Positions 7,133 through 13,315 of a stretch of 16,794 nt of DNA are shown piece after piece. The translations under genes were made by a program, and so were the position numbers. This DNA is from an uncultured Porphyromonadaceae bacterium. GTDB lineage: Bacteria; Bacteroidota; Bacteroidia; Bacteroidales; Muribaculaceae. The number at the start of each line of letters is the position of its first letter. The first letter of the stretch is position 1. The stretch is taken from NCBI GenBank assembly GCA_900540625.1, contig UQGP01000047.1, forward strand, positions 1 to 16,794, given 5' to 3'. Below the pieces are notes generated by a model, which made no database searches, was not told the origin of the DNA, and saw only the letters and a program-made list of their open reading frames with translations.

Positions 7133-8227
7133 TCATATGTTGTCGACGAGTGCGTGCAGGTCTTGGAGCTTGCGCCACTGGTCGCTGTAATCGAGACCTT
7201 TTTCGCTGTATTTGGACAGCTTGAATCCGGTCTTCGGCGTTACGCTGAGCAGCTCGGGCGCTACGTAGCGTTGCGCGGCTTCGATGCATCCGAGGATGCG
7301 GTCCGAGTAGTATGCCCACGGTGTGTGCGCATCTATCAGCCCCAGTGCCACTTGCTTGCCGGCGGGCACAAAACGCAGCGCATTCAACTGCTTGGCGTGC
7401 TTGCCGTCGAAGGGCAGGTAGAATTGCGCCACTTTGATGCGAGACAAGACCTTGGGAATGACGTCATCGGCGTAATCGACGTTCTGCCATGCCGGGACGA
7501 TGGTGTCGCCGCCGCTGATAAATATGGATATGTGCATGTCTGCGGGCACGTTGTCGATGCAGGCATTGGTGAGTGCGATAAGCACTTCCTGCAACGCCAT
7601 TACGTCTATACCGCCCATAAGCAAATCCTTGGTGTATGCATCGGTGGATATGCGTCCGAATACGGTGTCGTCAAGTTGAAGGCTGCGGCATCCCATATCG
7701 TAGAAGTGTCGAATGGTGTCGCGGTAGGCATCGGTGATATCGGCCAACAATTGCTCGGTGTCGGGGTATAGCGAATCGGACTTTCCGCGGTTCATCGAAA
7801 GGATGCGCACGTACAATTCGCCCGGAGACGGAAGCGTCTGACGGCATACGGCACGACCGTTGACAGCCTTTTGCAGGTACGCAAAGTCCTTATAGAACGG
7901 ATGCTCGGGGTTGGCGGCAATGTGTCCCTTGACGCGCAGCAGGTCGGTGAGAACATTGTCCTCGGCGTATACGCGGCCGCTGTCAAGGCGCTCCTTGGCC
8001 AGTCCTTTAAGCCCGAAATAAAAATCTTTGTCCCAGTATTGACGACGGAATTCGCCGGAAGTGACTTCGGCCAGTCCGGCGTTTAATTCGCTGTTTATCA
8101 AGTCGTCTACTGCCTTGTTTTCAATATTACGGTATGTGTCGGCGTCCATGGCGCCGGCAGCGTAAAGCCTCTTGGCTTCGGCCAATTCCGTAGGTGGGAG
8201 AAAGCTTCCGATAATATCTACTTTCAT
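7133..8227 (-). CDS. Methionine synthase II (MetE C-terminal/UROD-fold) family protein with degenerate zinc site
   Basis: A 364-residue single-domain protein of the cobalamin-independent methionine synthase superfamily, in size and layout like YxjG/YxjH. Recognisable parts: the IGSFLPP start (5-11), VTSGEFRR (55-62), LPSPGELY (132-139), LQLDDTVFG (183-191), a Met-His strand at MHIS (231-234) and TPKTGF (330-335). Active MetE proteins bind zinc through H-x-C, a Glu and a later Cys. Here HxC reads His232-Ile-Ser234, the Glu strand reads QFYLPFDG (268-275), and the late Cys of the usual SPxCGF is Thr333. Three of four ligands are therefore missing and classical homocysteine methylation looks unlikely. 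I chose ATG at 8227, which begins MKVDIIGS; an upstream GTG would add 25 residues with no homology. It has its own promoter and a structured leader. Confidence 0.82.
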   Translation of the reverse strand: MKVDIIGSFLPPTELAEAKRLYAAGAMDADTYRNIENKAVDDLINSELNAGLAEVTSGEFRRQYWDKDFYFGLKGLAKERLDSGRVYAEDNVLTDLLRVKGHIAANPEHPFYKDFAYLQKAVNGRAVCRQTLPSPGELYVRILSMNRGKSDSLYPDTEQLLADITDAYRDTIRHFYDMGCRSLQLDDTVFGRISTDAYTKDLLMGGIDVMALQEVLIALTNACIDNVPADMHISIFISGGDTIVPAWQNVDYADDVIPKVLSRIKVAQFYLPFDGKHAKQLNALRFVPAGKQVALGLIDAHTPWAYYSDRILGCIEAAQRYVAPELLSVTPKTGFKLSKYSEKGLDYSDQWRKLQDLHALVDNI

Positions 8228-8390
8228 CTCTTGTTGTTGTAATAAAGTGCTTATATAGGTTGTTTTGTGTGGCTGTTGTGGCGTTTTATGGGCTGTTATC
8301 ACCGTTGCGGCAAGTAGGGCCCGATGGCGAGTGCCTTAATTATTACTTGGCCGTACGGCCTACGGCCCGACCGGGGTTTGCCGGCTTCGA
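8228..8390 (-). promoter_or_regulatory. GC-rich structured 5' leader of the MetE-like gene, candidate cis-regulatory RNA
   Basis: About 160 nt separate the inferred transcription start (near 8390) from the ATG at 8227. On the minus strand the proximal part can fold into GCCGG/CCGGU around 6 bases, then a perfect 7-bp stem GGCCGTA/TACGGCC with a 5-base loop (8367 to 8349), then AAGTA/TACTT (8348-8344 with 8316-8312) enclosing a GGC-ACTC-GCC hairpin. The last 80 nt before the ATG are AT- and CA-rich and look unstructured. I do not recognise a known riboswitch consensus (SAM, cobalamin or TPP). The 358 bp from 8228 to 8585 contain no gene. Confidence 0.4.
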
Positions 8391-8395
8391 TGCCG

Positions 8396-8426
8396 CAAAA
8401 TTACGAATAGTTTTTCATGCCGCAAA
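8396..8426 (-). promoter_or_regulatory. Bacteroidetes-type promoter of the MetE-like gene
   Basis: On the minus strand TTTG (8426-8423) and TAATTTTG (8403-8396) are exactly 19 bp apart, the best spacing for the Bacteroides primary sigma factor. Transcription would start near 8390 and run through the structured leader into the MetE-like gene. Confidence 0.78.
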
Positions 8427-8476
8427 GCAAATTACGGAAAAATTTCCATAATACTTACGTGCGCGTGAACAAAGTG

Positions 8477-8495
8477 TCGGCAAAATGCTTGCCGA
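8477..8495 (-). terminator. Small hairpin downstream of pdxB, weak terminator candidate
   Basis: TCGGCAA and TTGCCGA form a perfect 7-bp stem around 5 bases, about 90 bp past the pdxB stop. On the minus strand it is followed by CACTTTGTT, not a true U-run, so termination is uncertain. The rest of 8404-8585 shows nothing I can assign. Confidence 0.33.
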
Positions 8496-8585
8496 TAGAT
8501 GCTTAACTTGGATACGTATAGGCGTTATTGTCCGCGAGACTTTGAGCCGGCTTGCCGAAGCGTGCGCGTGGCAGTTGTGCCGCGG

Positions 8586-9623
8586 TCAGTTGGCTATGGC
8601 CACCCGCGGTTCGGGGCGAAGGTCGTAGGCCGAGCGCATGGTCTCGAATTTGTCGGGATTTGCGCGCAGGATGGCTGTGTCTTGCAGCAGTCTTTCGGTG
8701 CCTTGACGCAAATCAGCCAAGACCGGGGCTGCTCCTGGGCGCAGGTCCTCGGCGGGGATGGCCGGAGCGCCGACGGGCTGCAGTTGCGGCAGTCCGAAGA
8801 ATCGGCATACGGCATCCAAAGCCATTGCCGTAGCCCGGGCCTTGCCTTCGCGCGAGTATCCGGCGATGTGAGGCGTGGCGATGGCGGCACGTTCCAGCAG
8901 TTCGCGGTTGATATTCGGCTCGCCCTCCCACGTGTCGATGACGGCGGCGCGTATATGGCTGTCTCGCAGGCCTTGCAATAGCGCGGCGGTGTCAACTACA
9001 GGACCTCGAGCGGCATTGATGACGATGGGTGCGCGTCGCAGGTTGCGGACAAATGTCGCATCGCACATGTGTCGGGTAGGGTATGTGCCCTCATGCGTCA
9101 GCGGAGTGTGAAAGGTGATGACATCGGCTCGGGTAGCGATGTCGTCAAGTTCGTACCATTCTCCGGGGTCGCCGGCGGCGGCGCGTGGCGGGTCGCAGCG
9201 TAGTATGGTCATGGATAGTGCGCGTGCCCAACGTTCGACGATACGACCCACGTGCCCGACGCCGACGATGCCTATAGTGTGTTGTGCCATAGGTCGATTG
9301 GCCAAAGCAAGTACGGACGACAGTACGTATTGCGCCACTGCCGGAGCGTTGCATCCCGGAGCATTGGCTACGGTAATGCCCCGGTCACGGCAATATGCAA
9401 GGTCGATGTGGTCGGTACCTATGGTCGCGGTGGCCACCATACGGCACGGGCTGCCGTCGAGAAGCTCGGCATTCACGTGTGCGCGCGTGCGCGTGATTAG
9501 ACAATGTGCATCAGCCATGGCCGCGGCGTCTATGTCCGCCGGCTCGAGGTAGCGTACCGAGTGTACATAAGGCTCTAAAACCCCTTGAATATATGGTATA
9601 TGTGCATCGATGACGATGTTCAT
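8586..9623 (-). CDS. pdxB: 4-phosphoerythronate dehydrogenase (pyridoxal phosphate synthesis)
   Basis: A 345-residue PdxB of the D-2-hydroxyacid dehydrogenase family. It oxidises 4-phosphoerythronate in the DXP-dependent vitamin B6 pathway. Visible parts: the MNIVIDAHIPYI start typical of PdxB, GVGHVG (121-126) for NAD, catalytic Arg206 in NAARGPVVD, Glu235 in WEGEP and His252 in TPHIAGYSREGK, a signature that separates PdxB from other family members. It is somewhat shorter than the roughly 380 residues of E. coli PdxB. ATG at 9623 was chosen because it gives this N-terminus and its ATGA overlaps the stop of the upstream membrane-protein gene, implying translational coupling. An in-frame ATG five codons earlier (MENVP) is an alternative. 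Confidence 0.93.
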   Translation of the reverse strand: MNIVIDAHIPYIQGVLEPYVHSVRYLEPADIDAAAMADAHCLITRTRAHVNAELLDGSPCRMVATATIGTDHIDLAYCRDRGITVANAPGCNAPAVAQYVLSSVLALANRPMAQHTIGIVGVGHVGRIVERWARALSMTILRCDPPRAAAGDPGEWYELDDIATRADVITFHTPLTHEGTYPTRHMCDATFVRNLRRAPIVINAARGPVVDTAALLQGLRDSHIRAAVIDTWEGEPNINRELLERAAIATPHIAGYSREGKARATAMALDAVCRFFGLPQLQPVGAPAIPAEDLRPGAAPVLADLRQGTERLLQDTAILRANPDKFETMRSAYDLRPEPRVAIAN

Positions 9624-10600
9624 AGGAACATTCTCCATAAGTATATAGCAATGTAAAGGACGACGATAGTAGCCACGGCCGGAATTTGAACCTGACGCTG
9701 CTGCCGTGCGATGTAATTGGTGAAATGATAGGCAGCGCACATACACAATACCGGCAAGTAGGCGCAGACGTTGGGGTAGTCGGCAAGTGTAACGATGATG
9801 GTGAACAGGGTTATCAGTGTAATACTGCCGGCGTATGCACGCTTGTGTGCGTTGTAGCTGAGCATTCGCATGAAATTGGCGCCCCACGATACCACGGCAA
9901 TGACGGCGGTAACAGCTACGGTCGCAAAGACGTGTAGCGTATCATTCAGCCCTACGGAGGCAAACAGCGACTCTAATTCGGGGAAACGGATGTCGTCCAC
10001 GTTTACAATTCCGCAGCCGAGCATCACCCACCATGGCGAGACGATACCCAGCAGGGCGGCCAAAAGCGATTTGAAGCCCATGATGCGCATCTGTCCGAGT
10101 CCGATGATAAATACCGGGATGAACAGTGCGTAGCAATACTGCGTGACGGTCATGCCCGAAAGCAGCAGGAAAATGAGGTAGATATTGCCGTTGCGGCGCG
10201 GATTGCCGTAGGTGTCGTATAGCAGGAATAGACACAGTATCAGCACGATACATAGCACGATGCCGGTCGAAAACTGTACCAGCAAGTCTGGCGTGGCCAT
10301 ACACATAGCAAAGAATACCGTGGCTTCGAGTGTCGAGACCGTGCCAAGGAGATTGTAGCGCTGATTCAAAGCGAGCATCAGCACTGCCGTGGCCAGAGTA
10401 AGGCCCACATTGACAAGCATCGAGGCGTAAGCCGATTGGATCCAAAGGTTGGCCGAAGATGTTACGATGCCGCTGTTGGCGTCGATATGTATCACGTCCG
10501 TGGTGGCAAAAAACCACCGGGCACCCACCATCATCAATATGGCGGTGAGGATGGTGGCTGTTTGGGACTGTACCAGCGAAAAATTATGCGCCTTGAACAT
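9620..10600 (-). CDS. Uncharacterised polytopic membrane protein
   Basis: A 326-residue integral membrane protein that I cannot place in a family with confidence. Hydrophobic segments lie at about 13-31, 54-78, 84-102, 108-128, 139-168 (one or two), 178-199, 222-240, 256-272, 278-297 and 306-324, so about ten helices. Charged loops include YGNPRRNGN (131-139) and YNAHKRAY (249-256). It has no signal peptide and no obvious transport or enzymatic motif. Its stop overlaps the pdxB start by 4 bp, so the two are made together. It follows purD by 108 bp without a recognisable promoter. A link to vitamin B6 is possible only by position. Confidence 0.85.
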   Translation of the reverse strand: MFKAHNFSLVQSQTATILTAILMMVGARWFFATTDVIHIDANSGIVTSSANLWIQSAYASMLVNVGLTLATAVLMLALNQRYNLLGTVSTLEATVFFAMCMATPDLLVQFSTGIVLCIVLILCLFLLYDTYGNPRRNGNIYLIFLLLSGMTVTQYCYALFIPVFIIGLGQMRIMGFKSLLAALLGIVSPWWVMLGCGIVNVDDIRFPELESLFASVGLNDTLHVFATVAVTAVIAVVSWGANFMRMLSYNAHKRAYAGSITLITLFTIIVTLADYPNVCAYLPVLCMCAAYHFTNYIARQQRQVQIPAVATIVVLYIAIYLWRMFL

Positions 10601-10708
10601 TCTAAAATATTAATCGTTGTCTCTTGAAGGGCAAGGCATCCGCCAAAAACGCGGAATGTCTGTCGTAGAAATAAAGAAAACTGCCGTCAGGATGGCGAGC
10701 CTTTGAGT

Positions 10709-12010
10709 TTATTTGTTGAAAGACAGGACGTCGCGGCCGATGTCCGAGCGTCGGTATTTGCCTTCGAAATTGATGGCGTCTACGGCCTTATAAGCCGTGT
10801 CGAGCGCTTGTATCAGGGTGGGGGCGGTGGCACTTGCCGCGATGACGCGACCGCCGGCCGTAACCAATGTGCCGTCAGGGTTGCACCGTGTCCCGGCATG
10901 GAACAATACGGCCTCGGCGGGTATGCGGTCTGTGTCTATGGTCATTTCCAGTCCTTTGGGGTAACTGCCGGGGTAGCCCGGGGCTACGGCCATCACTGTG
11001 GCGGCAGCCAAAGGCGAGATGTTCAGAGGAATGTCTCCCAGTGCGCCGCCTGCCGCTGCTGCAAATATTTCGAGCAAGTCCGAGTCGATGCGCAGCATCA
11101 CCGCCTCGGTCTCCGGGTCGCCCATACGAACATTATATTCAATGACATACGGGTCGGAACCGACATTTATGAGACCCAAAAAAATGATGCCGCGATAGTC
11201 GATGTCGCGGTTGCGTAGCCCGGCCAGTGTCGGTTCGATGATGCGCGTACGCACCTTTGACATAAAGTCCTCGTCGGCAAAAGCTACCGGAGAGACAGCC
11301 CCCATACCTCCGGTATTCGGGCCGGTATCCCCCTCGCCAATACGTTTATAGTCCTTGGCTACGGGCAGTATGCGATAGTTGCCCGTGCCGTCGGTGAGTA
11401 CAAATACCGAACATTCGATGCCGCTGAGAAACTCCTCGATGACCACGCGTGCCGAGGCTTGCCCGAACATTCCGGACAGCATTTGACGCAAAGCCTTGCG
11501 CGCTTCGTCGAGGTTGTCGATGATGAGTACGCCCTTCCCGGCAGCCAGCCCGTCGGCTTTGAGCACGTAAGGCGGTTGCAAACTGCCCAAAAACTCCTCG
11601 CCTTCGGCGATGGAAGCGGCGTCAAAAGTGCGGTATGCGGCCGTCGGGATGCCGTACTCGGCCATGAAAGCCTTGGCGTAATCCTTTGAGCCTTCGAGGG
11701 CTGCGCCCACGGCATCCGGGCCCACCACTAATAGCGAAGGAAAGCGCTGAATCAGTGCTTCACGTATTCCGCCTACAAGCGGGTCCTCGTTGCCGCACAC
11801 CACGACATCAATGGCGTGAGAGGCTACGAAATTGCTTACGGCATCGAAATCCATGGGCGAAATGTCCACATTGGTTCCGTAAGCGTCGGTACCGCCGTTG
11901 CCCGGTGCTATGAATAACCTTTTCAGCAGGGGGCTTTGGGCCAGTTTCCACGCTAATGCACATTCGCGACCGCCGCTACCCAGCAGCATTACGTTGTATT
12001 TTTTGTCCAT
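10709..12010 (-). CDS. purD: Phosphoribosylamine--glycine ligase (GAR synthetase)
   Basis: A 433-residue PurD, the second step of de novo purine synthesis: phosphoribosylamine, glycine and ATP give GAR. It has the ATP-grasp layout: an N-terminal Rossmann part with GSGGRECALA (11-20), GNEDPLVGG (73-81), KADGLAAGKG (151-160) in the ATP-grasp domain, GDTGPNTGGMGA (228-239), metal-binding EYNVRMGDPETE (291-302), and the C-terminal GYPGSYPKG (345-353). The usual GREHA reads GRECA here (Cys17 replaces His). ATG at 12010 is preferred over an in-frame TTG at 12025. A -7 box lies about 120 bp upstream. Confidence 0.97.
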   Translation of the reverse strand: MDKKYNVMLLGSGGRECALAWKLAQSPLLKRLFIAPGNGGTDAYGTNVDISPMDFDAVSNFVASHAIDVVVCGNEDPLVGGIREALIQRFPSLLVVGPDAVGAALEGSKDYAKAFMAEYGIPTAAYRTFDAASIAEGEEFLGSLQPPYVLKADGLAAGKGVLIIDNLDEARKALRQMLSGMFGQASARVVIEEFLSGIECSVFVLTDGTGNYRILPVAKDYKRIGEGDTGPNTGGMGAVSPVAFADEDFMSKVRTRIIEPTLAGLRNRDIDYRGIIFLGLINVGSDPYVIEYNVRMGDPETEAVMLRIDSDLLEIFAAAAGGALGDIPLNISPLAAATVMAVAPGYPGSYPKGLEMTIDTDRIPAEAVLFHAGTRCNPDGTLVTAGGRVIAASATAPTLIQALDTAYKAVDAINFEGKYRRSDIGRDVLSFNK

Positions 12011-12130
12011 AGTTGTTTGTTGCAATTATGCTCTGTAAATCAATGTGGTGCAGTACTCGGCGAGGCTTACTTGCGGGACGGATGAGTGCTGTCATCGCCT
12101 ATGACGCTCGTGCACTCGCCTAATATTCCG

Positions 12131-12138
12131 CAAAGATA
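12131..12138 (-). promoter_or_regulatory. Putative -7 box for purD
   Basis: TATCTTTG on the minus strand (12138 to 12131) fits TAnnTTTG and lies 120 bp before the purD ATG. No TTTG is found at 19-20 bp; the nearest, at 12154-12151, is only 12 bp away, so this is a partial match. Confidence 0.48.
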
Positions 12139-12188
12139 CGACTTTTTCGCCAAACATATCGGCAGTACGTGCGCCTCGTCATGCACGT

Positions 12189-12220
12189 CTTGCACAGTTC
12201 GCAAAGATTACGTAACTTTG
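12189..12220 (+). promoter_or_regulatory. Promoter of tRNA-Pro
   Basis: TAACTTTG at 12213-12220 with CTTG at 12189-12192 about 20 bp upstream fits the Bacteroidetes promoter. The mature tRNA begins 10 nt after the box, so the primary transcript has almost no leader. The box is also one arm of an imperfect dyad (GCAAAG/CTTTGC, 12201-12221). Confidence 0.68.
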
Positions 12221-12229
12221 CGCCGCAAA

Positions 12230-12303
12230 CGGGGCGTAGCGCAGTCCGGTAGCGCACCTGGTTTGGGACCAGGTGGTCGCAGGTTCGAATCCTGTCACCC
12301 CGA
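12230..12303 (+). tRNA. tRNA-Pro(TGG)
   Basis: A complete 74-nt cloverleaf: acceptor CGGGGCG with CACCCCG (one C-A mismatch at pair 6-67), D stem GCGC/GCGC, anticodon stem CCTGG/CCAGG around loop TTTGGGA (anticodon TGG), T stem GCAGG/CCTGT with loop TTCGAAT, discriminator A. CCA is not encoded. Confidence 0.97.
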
Positions 12304-12310
12304 CGGCCAA

Positions 12311-12355
12311 GGCGGCTTTCGATGTATTACGCATCGGAGGTCGCCGTTGCTTTTT
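12311..12355 (+). terminator. Probable terminator after tRNA-Pro
   Basis: GGCGGC (12311-12316) pairs with GTCGCC (12340-12345) and CGATG (12320-12324) with CATCG (12332-12336), separated by a 3x3 internal loop, and GTTGCTTTTT follows. It lies 7 nt past the tRNA. The internal loop lowers confidence. Confidence 0.5.
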
Positions 12356-12420
12356 GTTAAAAAATACGTTAATATTGAGCGCGATGGAGCCTCGGCGATG
12401 GCTATGTCCGAAAAAATTCG

Positions 12421-12428
12421 TAACTTTG
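12421..12428 (+). promoter_or_regulatory. -7 box upstream of the glycogen-synthase-like/DUF4270 pair
   Basis: TAACTTTG at 12421-12428, followed by CG, 41 bp before the ATG at 12470. No clear TTTG is seen 19-20 bp upstream. It would drive the two-gene unit 12470-14707. Confidence 0.6.
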
Positions 12429-12469
12429 CGTGATTTATATACACACCGCAAAAATCATTTCGATAAACT

Positions 12470-13276
12470 ATGGACGTAGACAAAGTCTTATACATTTCGC
12501 AGGAAATAGCGCCGTATTTGCCCCAGAATGTCATGTCTGGATTGTGCCGCGACTTACCGCAGGGCATCCAGGAACTCGGCACCGAGGTGCGCACATTTAT
12601 GCCGCGTTATGGCGCCATCAACGAGCGCCGCAACCAATTGCACGAAGTGATAAGGCTGTCGGGTCTGAATATTGTTATCGACGACACGGACCATCCGCTG
12701 ATAATCAAGGTGGCCACGCTGCAACCCTCGCGTATGCAGGTCTATTTTATAGATAGCGATGACTACTTCCAGCGCCATAATTCGGGCGTATTGGAGACGC
12801 AGAGCCTGGCACGAGAGAATGACGAAAGACTGATATTCTTTGCGCGTGGCGTCCTCGAGACGGTCAAGAAATTGCGCTGGCCGCCCGTGGTGATACACTG
12901 CTCCGGCTGGATTTCGGCACTGGTGCCGCTGTATATACGCAAGAGCTACGCCAAGGACCCGGCATTCCGCAACGTCAAGGTGGTTTACTCGGTATTTGCC
13001 GACGAAATGAGTACGCCGCTGGACGAGCGCGCCATCGAGAAATTGCGTATGGACGGCTTCAGCGCCAAAGACCTTGCCGCAATATCCGGCGGACCGGTGG
13101 ATACGGCTGCGCTGCACCGCATAGCCATACAATATAGTGACGGTGTGGTTCAGGCTGTTGCGGACGCCCCTGCCGATGCTATCGAAGCCGCCAAGGCTTC
13201 GGGCAAGCCCTTTATGGCTTTCCCCGGCGAAGAAGGGTATGCCTCCGCTTATATGGACTTCTACAAAAACCTCTGA
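12470..13276 (+). CDS. Half-length glycogen/starch synthase-like protein (GT5 N-terminal domain only)
   Basis: A 268-residue protein matching only the N-terminal Rossmann domain of GT5 glycogen/starch synthases. Evidence: KVLYISQEIAPYLP (5-18), a paired RDLPQGIQELGTEVRTFMPRYGAI (27-50), and IHCSGWISALVPLYI (143-157) where active enzymes have HxxDW. The ADP-glucose-binding KTGGL near residue 15-20 is replaced by PQNVMSGL, the HDW Asp by Gly, and the C-terminal catalytic half is absent. I see no frameshift: the gene stops cleanly and the next begins 39 bp later. It is therefore probably a non-catalytic or repurposed protein, often annotated simply as glycogen synthase in this phylum. It likely shares an operon with the DUF4270 lipoprotein. 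Confidence 0.84.
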   Translation: MDVDKVLYISQEIAPYLPQNVMSGLCRDLPQGIQELGTEVRTFMPRYGAINERRNQLHEVIRLSGLNIVIDDTDHPLIIKVATLQPSRMQVYFIDSDDYFQRHNSGVLETQSLARENDERLIFFARGVLETVKKLRWPPVVIHCSGWISALVPLYIRKSYAKDPAFRNVKVVYSVFADEMSTPLDERAIEKLRMDGFSAKDLAAISGGPVDTAALHRIAIQYSDGVVQAVADAPADAIEAAKASGKPFMAFPGEEGYASAYMDFYKNL

Positions 13277-13315
13277 CAACACGCATAGGTATCTCCGATA
13301 CTATTGATATACACA

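Noticed and set aside
7055..7771. A 238-codon plus-strand frame opposite the MetE-like gene
   Set aside because: Antisense shadow of a gene with family motifs; no homology seen.
8228..8302. GTG start adding 25 residues to the MetE-like protein
   Set aside because: The extension is Gln/Thr-rich with no family similarity and would use up half the leader; MKVDIIGS is the normal family start.
9624..9887. N-terminal extension of pdxB by 88 codons
   Set aside because: The extension lies over the membrane-protein gene in another frame and is low-quality sequence; PdxB proteins begin at the MNIVID segment.
13304..13315. TTG start for the DUF4270 protein
   Set aside because: ATG at 13316 begins a standard lipoprotein signal peptide.
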